Origin: Neisseriaceae bacterium
GTDB lineage: Bacteria > Pseudomonadota > Gammaproteobacteria > Burkholderiales > UBA11063
Length of the DNA stretch: 5,575 nt
Direction: 5' to 3'
Assembly (NCBI GenBank): GCA_947454215.1
Contig: CANGJN010000054.1
Span: 1 to 5,575 of the forward strand
This document shows positions 1 through 5,575 of this stretch, in pieces. The translations under genes were made by a program, and so were the position numbers. The notes beneath the pieces were generated by a model. That model saw only the letters and a list, made by a program, of their open reading frames with translations, was not told the DNA's origin and did no database searches. Within the stretch, counting starts at the first letter, position 1; each line of letters opens with the position of its first letter.

Positions 1-486
1 GGACAAAAAATTCCTTTTAAATCTAGTAAGGTTACTAAATTTCCATGTGAAACTAAATTAGATCTAATGACATTATATTTATATAAGTTTCCTGATCCTG
101 ATATAAAGTTTGTTAAAATTATTTTAGAATGCAATCATGATTCCGAATGTTTTAGAATACTTGGAAGTTATTATGTTGAACATGGCATATTTGGTTATAG
201 ATCATTAGAAAGCAATAAAATAATGATTGTTGATCCCGCAGTTAGCGATGAATCATTTCCTCTAAGTTATGAAAGTTTAGATAGTAAAGGTATGTTTAAT
301 CCTATGTTGAGTCCTGAAACTATATTAGCACATCTAACTTATATTGTATCTGCACCAAATATAGGGGATTCAAAGGTAATATTTTGGTTACAACAAGAAA
401 TGAAAATTAATGATGAGGTATTTAGAAGTGTTATAGAGAATAATATGTATTGCTTAAATGGAGATTCTAGTGAAAAAAAATTTTGA
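1..486 (+). CDS. C-terminal part of a secreted two-domain protein (paralogue of the gene at 1747-3102), 5' end outside window
   Basis: The frame is open from base 1 to the TGA at 484-486, giving 161 visible residues. The ATG at 67 is not the gene start: the 22 codons before it are in frame and match the complete paralogue downstream (residues about 287-308 there). The visible part is the C-terminal domain only. It keeps the four cysteines of that domain (Cys near the start in a PCETK context, the ECNHDSEC pair, and the late YCLNG cysteine), the conserved EHGIFGYR segment and the IVDPAVSDE segment. From the internal ATG on it is about 84% identical to the paralogue, then the last five or six residues diverge into an unrelated lysine-rich tail. 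Function is unknown. By analogy with the paralogue, the missing part probably carries a signal peptide and a degenerate trypsin-like domain. Whether it really does cannot be seen here, and the gene could also be 5'-truncated in the genome. Confidence 0.85.
   Translation, partial: GQKIPFKSSKVTKFPCETKLDLMTLYLYKFPDPDIKFVKIILECNHDSECFRILGSYYVEHGIFGYRSLESNKIMIVDPAVSDESFPLSYESLDSKGMFNPMLSPETILAHLTYIVSAPNIGDSKVIFWLQQEMKINDEVFRSVIENNMYCLNGDSSEKKF
4..468 (+). repeat. Diverged direct repeat, copy 1 (C-terminal domain coding region)
   Basis: This stretch aligns without gaps to 2608-3072 at a constant offset of 2604 bases. Bases 190-268 are identical to 2794-2872, and 270-301 are identical to 2874-2905. 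The repeat is the shared C-terminal domain of two tandem paralogous genes and not a mobile element: no inverted ends or target duplications were seen. The flanking sequence after each stop codon is unrelated, so the similarity ends at the coding region. Confidence 0.9.
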
Positions 487-532
487 TTTTGCTTTGGCTA
501 TGAGGTCGGTGAAAAGCATAATTTTTAAATAA

Positions 533-1186
533 TTACTTTTTATCTTTGTTTAGTAGATTAAAGGCACAATGCCATGAAATAGATAAATTTGATGGAGCAG
601 TTATTATGAGTGATCTGTCTTCATCAAATACTTCATCTAAATTCAAGAAGTAACTTATTTTAATGGAGTAATGTTTTCTTACGACTCTATGTTCCTACTC
701 AGCAATATCAACATACTGTTTTGATTTTAAAAAATAAAAATTGACTAAATTGTATAAACTTTTATAATGTATTATTTATCGAATTATTTAAATTATTTAC
801 TAAATAAAATCTATTTTCCGATTGAGATAATTATATACAAATCAAATAGTTAAACGTTGCTTAATAGTAACGATTCTATTTAATTTATTTGCTGTTCTTA
901 CTTTATTTTTTATTTCACATCTAAATGTGATTTTGCATATTGCTTTCATATCTAGAAGTTTTAATTTTGTGCTAGTAGAAGTGATTGAATCATAATTTAT
1001 TTTATCTTCGAAAAGTTCTACATCTAAATATAAGGTGGGATTCTTCTTTTTTAAACTTAAAACATAATACCATTTTAACTTATTAATTAAACATAAAAAT
1101 AAAATTTGGAATTATTTTATAAAATTTTGATATTAAAATACTTTATTTAGTAATTTGGCAAAAAAATGTAGTACCAGAAATTGCAT
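533..1186 (-). pseudogene. Decayed protein-coding remnant of unknown family, interrupted by several in-frame stops
   Basis: Read on the minus strand, a single frame holds coding-like pieces. Bases 1186-1133 encode an ATG-initiated hydrophobic peptide (MQFLVLHFFAKLLNKVF) ending in TAA. Bases 1111-842 give 89 codons without a stop, with mixed-composition protein (for example YLDVELFEDKINYDS and an AICKITFRCEIKNK segment). Bases 775-533 give a further 26 plus 53 codons split only by a TAG at 695-697 (NLDEVFDEDRSLIITAPSN is within it). Stops also lie at 1112-1114, 842-844 and in 776-802. The 89-codon piece has no ATG, GTG or TTG near its upstream end, so it cannot be a normal gene as it stands. 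I recognise no family. The hydrophobic ATG peptide could be an old signal peptide. It may be one decayed gene or two, and chance open frames are a real possibility at this base composition. Confidence 0.45.
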
Positions 1187-1243
1187 TTTTTAAAAATTAA
1201 GTTATTGTATTAATTATGTTTTTTCATAAAACTGTGAACTTGA

Positions 1244-1723
1244 GTATATGTTTTAAAAACAGTACCAGAAAATATTTCTATTACTAAATTACATCAGTAT
1301 AAACAAGAACTTTTATTTGGATATATTCAACAGAAATTAATTAAGAATAAATGATGAACATCAGAAGGTGATATAATATCTTTTATAAGGGAGATAACAC
1401 CTAATCAAATTGTAAGAATTTGCTCATGCAACTATTTGCTAAATTAAAATGTGGAAATGGTATTATACTTAAGTCTGTCATAAGTTGTGTTTTTATTGAT
1501 ATGTTATAATTTTATTTTGATGTTTAATTTAAAAATGGAAATAGCATTAGTATCTATTGTAATTATTTTATTATCATTATAAAAAATAGAGGTTTTTTTA
1601 AAATAAAAAACACATATTTTTAACGTTTTAAGTATATTATATTTTTTTCTTAAAGGTTCTCGTGATAATTGGCAGATTGATGCCAAACCAAATGAATTAC
1701 TTGATTTAATCAGGGTTTATTGA
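1244..1723 (+). pseudogene. Possible decayed coding remnant, plus strand, unknown family
   Basis: One plus-strand frame carries several stretches that read like protein, separated by isolated stops. Bases 1244-1351 are open for 36 codons (VPENISITKLHQYKQELLF lies within), followed by two TGA codons. Bases 1358-1444 give EGDIISFIREITPNQIVRI. Bases 1484-1579 encode a hydrophobic stretch ending MEIALVSIVIILLSL. Bases 1607-1720 end in GSRDNWQIDAKPNELLDLI and VY before the TGA at 1721-1723. The last piece is locally richer in G and C than its surroundings and looks most like a real C-terminus. No start codon or family can be assigned. The remnant ends 23 bases before the complete secreted-protein gene. 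The call is tentative, because AT-rich spacer can imitate such runs. Confidence 0.3.
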
Positions 1724-1732
1724 TAAGGTTCT

Positions 1733-1736
1733 GAGG
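1733..1736 (+). promoter_or_regulatory. Likely ribosome binding site of the 1747-3102 gene
   Basis: GAGG lies ten bases before the ATG at 1747. It is the only purine-rich Shine-Dalgarno-like sequence close to that start, and it supports the start that opens directly into the signal peptide. Confidence 0.5.
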
Positions 1737-1746
1737 TTAACTTAAT

Positions 1747-3102
1747 ATGAAAATAATTATATTGTTGTTGTTAACGATATTTTCTTCTGCTGTTGAATTT
1801 AACACAAATTCAATAGTGTCTATTTATGATGTTAATGGAAATGGTATGTGTCCTGGAGTAATTATTGCAGATAAATATGTTATATCAGGGAAATACTGTG
1901 AAGTAGACCAAAAGCCTTCATACATTAGATATAAAGAAATGGATTACCCAGTTATTGGCTACAAATCTATTCGTGATATCGTATTATTTAAAACATCTAT
2001 GGTTTTTGAAGTTAAAGATTTTGTAGCAATTTCTCCTTATAATTCAATATTTCTAGAAGAATTACCAGCAAGTTATACAAAGATACCTTGTGATAAAGAT
2101 GTTGAAATAAACTTTTTTGCTGAAGAATTTGATCAAAATTTAAAGTCATTGGTTATAAAACAATTTATCCTACCTATTGCCAATTATAGTTATAGAAATG
2201 GTAAAATAATTATTAAATCTTCGATTATAGAATATCAACAAAAAGTAGATTATGATAAGAAAATAAAAAAAACTATTAGAGTTGAGCGAGAAGTAGGAGA
2301 AGAAAAAACAAATGCTGATAAGTTTTTTTTATGGCACAAATGTTATGGTAAATATACTTTAGAGGGTATATATAAATCAAAACACAAGTTTGTAAATCTA
2401 ACCTATTTTCATAACGATATAGCTGATGGTATTATTAATTTGTTAAATTCAGATATACCACCATTTAATTCTACAGATGCTAATCATGACATTGGTATGA
2501 ATCGTAGTGTTTGGTTTGTAGATATTCCTAAACTGTCAGATTATAATGTAAATGACTACTTAAGGAGAATTATACATGATGATTGGATTGATATTAATGG
2601 AAAAAAACAAAAAATTCCATTTAGATCTAGTAAAGTGACTACATTCCCATGTGAAACTAAATTAGATCTAATGACATTATATTTATATAAGTTTCGTGAT
2701 GCTGATGTAAAATTTGTTAAAATTATTTTAGAATGCAATGATGATTACAAATGTTTTAGAATACTTGGAAGTTATTATTTTAATCATGTTATGTTTGGTT
2801 ATAGATCATTAGAAAGCAATAAAATAATGATTGTTGATCCCGCAGTTAGCGATGAATCATTTCCTCTAAGTTTTGAAAGTTTAGATAGTAAAGGTATGTT
2901 TAATCATACGTTGAATCGTGAAACAATATTAGCACATCTAACTTATATTGTATCTGCACCAAACATAGGGGATCCTTCGTTAATCTTTTGGTTACAACAA
3001 GAAATGAAAATTAATGATGAGGTATTTAGAAAGGTGATAGATAGGAATAGTTATTGCTTAAATGGAGATTCTATTATTGATCATTCTCCAGATTCGAATT
3101 AA
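1747..3102 (+). CDS. Secreted two-domain protein: inactive chymotrypsin-like (pseudoprotease) domain plus uncharacterised Cys-rich C-terminal domain
   Basis: The gene encodes 451 residues and is complete. Residues 1-15 form a signal peptide (Lys2, hydrophobic core, SSA before a likely cut after Ala15). Residues 22 to about 232 look like a trypsin fold. Cys35 to Cys51 has the same 17-residue spacing as chymotrypsin Cys42-Cys58, ending VISGKYC where the family has the SAAHC-type motif, so the catalytic His is Tyr50. RDIVLF (Asp77) matches the catalytic-Asp DIALL motif. Cys115 and Cys199 fit the Cys136-Cys201 pair. The GDSGGP region appears as ADKFFL (190-195), putting Lys192 where Ser should be, followed by CYGKYTLEGI, which resembles the family's GK..LVGI strand. 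An insertion rich in charged residues (about 166-190) precedes it. After a linker (about 234-250) comes a domain with Cys302, Cys330, Cys336 and Cys437. Eight cysteines in total suit an oxidised, exported protein. The fold and the loss of activity are inferred from motifs. The target is unknown; it could bind peptides or inhibit or deliver something to a host. A paralogue lies upstream. Confidence 0.85.
   Translation: MKIIILLLLTIFSSAVEFNTNSIVSIYDVNGNGMCPGVIIADKYVISGKYCEVDQKPSYIRYKEMDYPVIGYKSIRDIVLFKTSMVFEVKDFVAISPYNSIFLEELPASYTKIPCDKDVEINFFAEEFDQNLKSLVIKQFILPIANYSYRNGKIIIKSSIIEYQQKVDYDKKIKKTIRVEREVGEEKTNADKFFLWHKCYGKYTLEGIYKSKHKFVNLTYFHNDIADGIINLLNSDIPPFNSTDANHDIGMNRSVWFVDIPKLSDYNVNDYLRRIIHDDWIDINGKKQKIPFRSSKVTTFPCETKLDLMTLYLYKFRDADVKFVKIILECNDDYKCFRILGSYYFNHVMFGYRSLESNKIMIVDPAVSDESFPLSFESLDSKGMFNHTLNRETILAHLTYIVSAPNIGDPSLIFWLQQEMKINDEVFRKVIDRNSYCLNGDSIIDHSPDSN
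2608..3072 (+). repeat. Diverged direct repeat, copy 2 (C-terminal domain coding region)
   Basis: This is the partner of 4-468 and encodes residues 288-442 of the complete paralogue. Differences are unevenly spread: residues 350-375 have no base change at all between the copies, while residues 317-349, 386-391 and 409-434 carry most of the substitutions. A recent duplication or a gene-conversion tract would explain this. Confidence 0.9.
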
Positions 3103-3472
3103 AAAATTCTTCCTTTGTTTTCATTGAACAGTTTTAAGGATTCTTCATAAAATTTACAAGATTTATGGTAAAGTCGGAACTATGAGAAAATAAAATTATG
3201 GTAAAATAATTTTTTATAATATTATAAAAAAATAAATATATTAAATTGATATCGTGAAGTAAAATAACCTATGAAGCAAAATATATTAAAGATAAATATT
3301 TAAAAATTGATAAAACTAGTTCAGGAAGAAATTTTAATTATTGATATATATCTGTAGAAGGGCGTGGATAACTATATTAGTAGTTAGTAAATGGATATTA
3401 ATAGTATAATTTTTATCAATTATTTAAGCTTTTTATTATAAAATCAATATTATGATACGATTATATGTAAGT
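3103..3472. other. Convergent intergenic spacer, no intact gene
   Basis: These 370 bases separate the plus-strand secreted-protein gene from the end of minus-strand hda. I see no intact gene, no RNA gene and no GC-rich hairpin followed by a T run. One plus-strand frame at 3258-3371 reads like a protein piece (ITYEAKYIKDKYLKIDKTSS is part of it) but has a TGA at 3342-3344 and no start codon, so it may be a small coding remnant. The rest is low-complexity A and T. Confidence 0.6.
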
Positions 3473-4144
3473 TTATAAATCAAATGAATCGGATCCAACT
3501 ACTTCTTTAATAAGAGGTATAGTTATATGTCTATTTTTTAATAAAGATATTTCTGCTATTTGGTTAATTGTGTTTATGAGAGATCCTATATTTCTCTTAC
3601 AATGATTGATTAAATAATTAAGTTCATGATCTCCGATATTAATAGCTTCTTTTTTAATAAAAACTGTTATGTTTTTAAGGATTTCGTCATCATCTAGGGC
3701 TTTTAAGTTTATATTTAAACCTGATAATATTCTTGTTCTAACATCATCTCTAAAAGAGGGTAATTTGTCGATAACATTACTACTGCTTGTTAATAACATA
3801 TTTTTTTTATTATTTAGTTTGATTGTATTAAATAAGTTAAATATTATTGTTTGTTGATTGTGATCAAGTGTATCTATATTGTCTATAGCTATATATAAAA
3901 ATTTATCAATAATATTTGCAAAATCTGAAAATAAAAAATTTGCATCAATGTAAATTGAATTAGGTTTTTTTTGATTAACCCAAGCTTCTAGTAAATGGGT
4001 TTTACCTGTATCTTTAACACCAGTTAAGTGAATAAATTGATTACTATAAGATTTTAATACGGTTACAATAGGATCATCGTTAAGTGTAATAAAATTATCA
4101 AAAGTTTTATGAATCTTAAATAATTCTAATAATTGTGTATCCAC
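3473..4144 (-). CDS. hda: Hda, DnaA-related regulator of replication initiation
   Basis: Hda binds the DNA-loaded sliding clamp and stimulates ATP hydrolysis by DnaA, switching off re-initiation. The 223-residue protein matches the family along its length (E. coli Hda is slightly longer). An N-terminal clamp-binding motif QLLELF is at 4-9, followed by the family's TFDNF at 14-18. The Walker A loop GVKDTGKTHLL is at 42-52 with Lys48. The Walker B-like IAIDNIDTL at 85-93 corresponds to the CIDNIE segment of E. coli Hda. Sensor 1 is LLTSSS (117-122). RTRI (136-139) holds the likely arginine finger Arg138. The C-terminus has the typical ITIPLIKEVVG (207-217). At the sensor 2 position, where DnaA has Arg, there is Gly187, a site that also varies among other Hda proteins as I recall them. 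The start is GTG, chosen because a Shine-Dalgarno lies nine bases before it and the clamp motif follows at once. The gene is translated from the same transcript as perM. Confidence 0.93.
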   Translation of the reverse strand: MDTQLLELFKIHKTFDNFITLNDDPIVTVLKSYSNQFIHLTGVKDTGKTHLLEAWVNQKKPNSIYIDANFLFSDFANIIDKFLYIAIDNIDTLDHNQQTIIFNLFNTIKLNNKKNMLLTSSSNVIDKLPSFRDDVRTRILSGLNINLKALDDDEILKNITVFIKKEAINIGDHELNYLINHCKRNIGSLINTINQIAEISLLKNRHITIPLIKEVVGSDSFDL

Positions 4145-4150
4145 TATCTA

Positions 4151-5215
4151 TTATTCCTCATTATAATATTTAGTATTAACATAATATATCTTGGCATGTT
4201 TTAGTAATACCACTGTTATTGTGGATAAAGGTAGTGCCAGTAATACTCCAACAAATCCAAGTAATTGTCCAAATATCATTAATGCTAATATTATCATTAT
4301 AGGATTCAGACCAATTTTACCACCAACAAAGTATGGTGTTATAAATGCTCCTTCAGTAATATGGCCTATTCCAAATACTAGTAATATTAAAAGATTATTA
4401 TATGCATCATGATAATTAGTAATTCCGACAACAAGTGCAAAGATTAAACCGCAGATAATTCCTATATATGGTATAAAAACTAAAGTACCAGTTAATATTC
4501 CTATTACAATTGCTGATTTTAGACCTATAATTTGTAATGCAGTTGCATAATAAATTGACATGATAAACATAACACTAACTTGGCCTCGTAGATATGCAGA
4601 CAACATAGTATCTATGTCATTAATTATATTATGAATATTGGTTACATAACTTTTTGGAATAAGACTATCAAAAAAATTAATTAATCTATGCCATTCGATA
4701 ATAGAATAAAATAATATAAATGGAATTAAAATTATATAAGTTAATAACTTTATAACAATCATACTTTTATGAGCTAATGGAGAAAAAATATTTAAACTGT
4801 CATTTATTATACTTATATTATTTAAAAAATTGGTTTTAATAGAGTTGTAATCAATTAAAAAGTTAGTACCATAGCGTAAATTAATAGGATTTAAAACATT
4901 ATCATTTAAAAGGATTATTAAATTAGGAATAGATATTATTAGTGATTTTAATTCTACAAATAATGATGGTATTATTAATAAAGGGATACTAACAAATAAT
5001 AAGAATACAATAATTGATAGAATTAAACTTATAACCATTCTTCTGACTTTAAATTTAGTGGTTATTTTTTCAACTAATGGGTTTAGGATATAGGTTAGTA
5101 TTAAAGAGACTATAAAGGGGATTAATATAGTTCCTAAAACATCTATAAATAAAAATACCATTATCACTATTAATAATATACTTATTAATGGCTTTAGATT
5201 AAAATTATTACTCAT
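4151..5215 (-). CDS. perM: PerM/AI-2E family membrane transport protein
   Basis: This is a polytopic inner-membrane protein of the AI-2E transporter family, whose members are linked to export of small molecules, autoinducer or ions. The substrate of this one cannot be read from sequence. From the ATG it has 354 residues, close to E. coli PerM. Hydrophobic segments lie at about 9-45, 60-85, 152-172, 213-232, 235-267, 273-287 and 306-338, with a polar region at about 88-150. Family motifs are visible: LRGQ (209-212), FIPYIG (247-252), EG followed by TPYFVGGKIGLNP (288-305) and GFVGVLLALPL (320-330). An in-frame TTG six bases upstream (5221-5219) could also initiate, but the AAGAAA sequence upstream spaces better with the ATG. 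It lies six bases before hda, an association I recall from other gammaproteobacteria such as Pseudomonas. Confidence 0.9.
   Translation of the reverse strand: MSNNFNLKPLISILLIVIMVFLFIDVLGTILIPFIVSLILTYILNPLVEKITTKFKVRRMVISLILSIIVFLLFVSIPLLIIPSLFVELKSLIISIPNLIILLNDNVLNPINLRYGTNFLIDYNSIKTNFLNNISIINDSLNIFSPLAHKSMIVIKLLTYIILIPFILFYSIIEWHRLINFFDSLIPKSYVTNIHNIINDIDTMLSAYLRGQVSVMFIMSIYYATALQIIGLKSAIVIGILTGTLVFIPYIGIICGLIFALVVGITNYHDAYNNLLILLVFGIGHITEGAFITPYFVGGKIGLNPIMIILALMIFGQLLGFVGVLLALPLSTITVVLLKHAKIYYVNTKYYNEE
4154..4159 (-). promoter_or_regulatory. Ribosome binding site of hda, inside the end of perM
   Basis: GAGGAA on the minus strand forms the last two sense codons (Glu-Glu) of perM, just before its TAA, and lies nine bases before the hda GTG start. 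It explains use of the GTG and implies that hda is translated from a transcript running through perM, possibly with coupled translation. Confidence 0.75.
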
Positions 5216-5275
5216 AGTCAAATTTTCTTAAAATTAATGATAAATTTTACAATAAAAAACAATAATTGGATATGT

Positions 5276-5281
5276 ATTATA
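5276..5281 (-). promoter_or_regulatory. Possible -10 element upstream of perM-hda
   Basis: A perfect TATAAT hexamer on the minus strand lies about 60 bases upstream of the perM start in the spacer after the esterase gene. No good -35 hexamer was found at the usual distance, and such hexamers are common in AT-rich spacer. It is a candidate only. Confidence 0.25.
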
Positions 5282-5470
5282 AAATAATTTGATCATCTTA
5301 CTAGTTTTATTTATTAATTATAATTCAATCAATTATCAGTACCATTAATATTATATCACATTTAAAGAATATATAATTTTAGATTATATAAATTTAGTGT
5401 TTTACCATAACATTAGTAATTTTACAAATAGAGATTTTTATATAGTTAAGCGAGATTTATAAAGCAAAAT

Positions 5471-5575
5471 TTAGTTAACAAGGAATACTAAATTTATCCA
5501 ATCAGAAATATTTTGAATTTCATCGAGACAAATGCTATGTCCCATAGTATACTCATGCCATGTAATATCAAAACC
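5471..5575 (-). CDS. C-terminal end of an EstB-like carboxylesterase/phospholipase (alpha/beta hydrolase), 5' part outside window
   Basis: The minus-strand frame is open from the window edge to a TAA at 5473-5471, showing the last 34 residues. It begins GFDITWHEYTMGHSICLDEI and continues to ISDWINLVFLVN. The WHxYxMGHSxCxxEI pattern followed by an ISxWI helix is the typical end of the small serine carboxylesterases of the Abhydrolase_2 family, which hydrolyse short-chain carboxylic or lysophospholipid esters. The His in MGHS is the expected catalytic His. The Ser nucleophile and Asp would lie in the missing part. It lies upstream of perM-hda on the same strand, separated by about 250 bases without any gene I can see, so it is probably a separate unit. 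Confidence 0.8.
   Translation of the reverse strand, partial: GFDITWHEYTMGHSICLDEIQNISDWINLVFLVN

Noticed and set aside
67..486. ATG at 67 as the true start of the first gene
   Set aside because: The frame is open back to base 1 and the preceding codons match the paralogue's residues 287-308, so this ATG is internal and the gene begins outside the window.
522..653. Plus-strand 43-codon open piece (DKFDGAVIMSDLSS) vaguely like a caspase strand
   Set aside because: The minus-strand reading of the same bases is longer and more protein-like, and there is no catalytic dyad motif to support a caspase call.
1504..1686. 60-codon minus-strand open frame
   Set aside because: Its sequence is mostly Ile, Lys and Asn from AT-rich spacer, its 5' end lies antisense to the better plus-strand piece at 1607-1720, and there is no ribosome binding site or family match.
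1702..1712. TGATTTAATCA palindrome upstream of the 1747 gene as an operator
   Set aside because: It is a single short palindrome lying in the coding remnant, with no second copy and no recognised regulator site, so the support is too thin.
2556..2738. 60-codon minus-strand open frame inside the secreted-protein gene
   Set aside because: It is a shadow of the plus-strand gene, whose frame is supported by conserved motifs and a paralogue.
3096..3109. GAATT-AAAA-AATTC hairpin at the end of the secreted-protein gene as a terminator
   Set aside because: The stem is only five base pairs, almost all A-T, and no proper T run follows, so it is expected by chance in this composition.
3669..3857. 62-codon plus-strand open frame opposite hda
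   Set aside because: It is antisense to well-conserved hda, is low in complexity and has no plausible product.
4191..4412. 73-codon plus-strand open frame opposite perM
   Set aside because: It is antisense to the most conserved part of perM and is explained by that gene's codon pattern.
5219..5221. TTG as the start of perM
   Set aside because: The Shine-Dalgarno-like AAGAAA is too close to the TTG and better spaced for the ATG two codons later. It cannot be excluded.

Overview
The window is very AT-rich (roughly a quarter G+C by eye). Its conserved genes are those of a gammaproteobacterium: an AI-2E/PerM-family membrane protein, then hda, the DnaA-family partner of the sliding clamp, and the tail of an EstB-like serine esterase. 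The base composition, the long gene-poor spacers full of stop-ridden coding remnants and the duplicated secreted-protein genes suggest a host-associated or genome-reducing lineage. That is inference; I cannot name the genus.

Left part (1-3102, plus strand): two members of one secreted-protein family lie in tandem. The first is cut by the window edge, so only its C-terminal 161 codons are visible. The second is complete (451 residues). It has a signal peptide, then a chymotrypsin-like fold with the family's cysteine pattern but with Tyr and, apparently, Lys in place of the catalytic His and Ser, then a C-terminal domain I cannot assign securely. The two C-terminal domains are about 84% identical. 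Most of their differing codons change the amino acid, while one 26-codon core has no base change at all. Between the genes lie about 1.26 kb with no intact gene. This spacer holds two runs of protein-like reading frame broken by stops, one on each strand.

Middle (3103-3472): a convergent spacer between the secreted-protein gene and hda, with one short, weak coding-like remnant and no convincing terminator.

Right part (3473-5575, minus strand): the esterase tail (5575-5471), a spacer of about 250 bases with a possible -10 element, then perM and hda. These last two are separated by six bases, and the hda ribosome binding site lies inside the last codons of perM, so they almost certainly form one transcription unit. 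This block is ordinary housekeeping DNA. The unusual content is the tandem inactive-protease family on the left.
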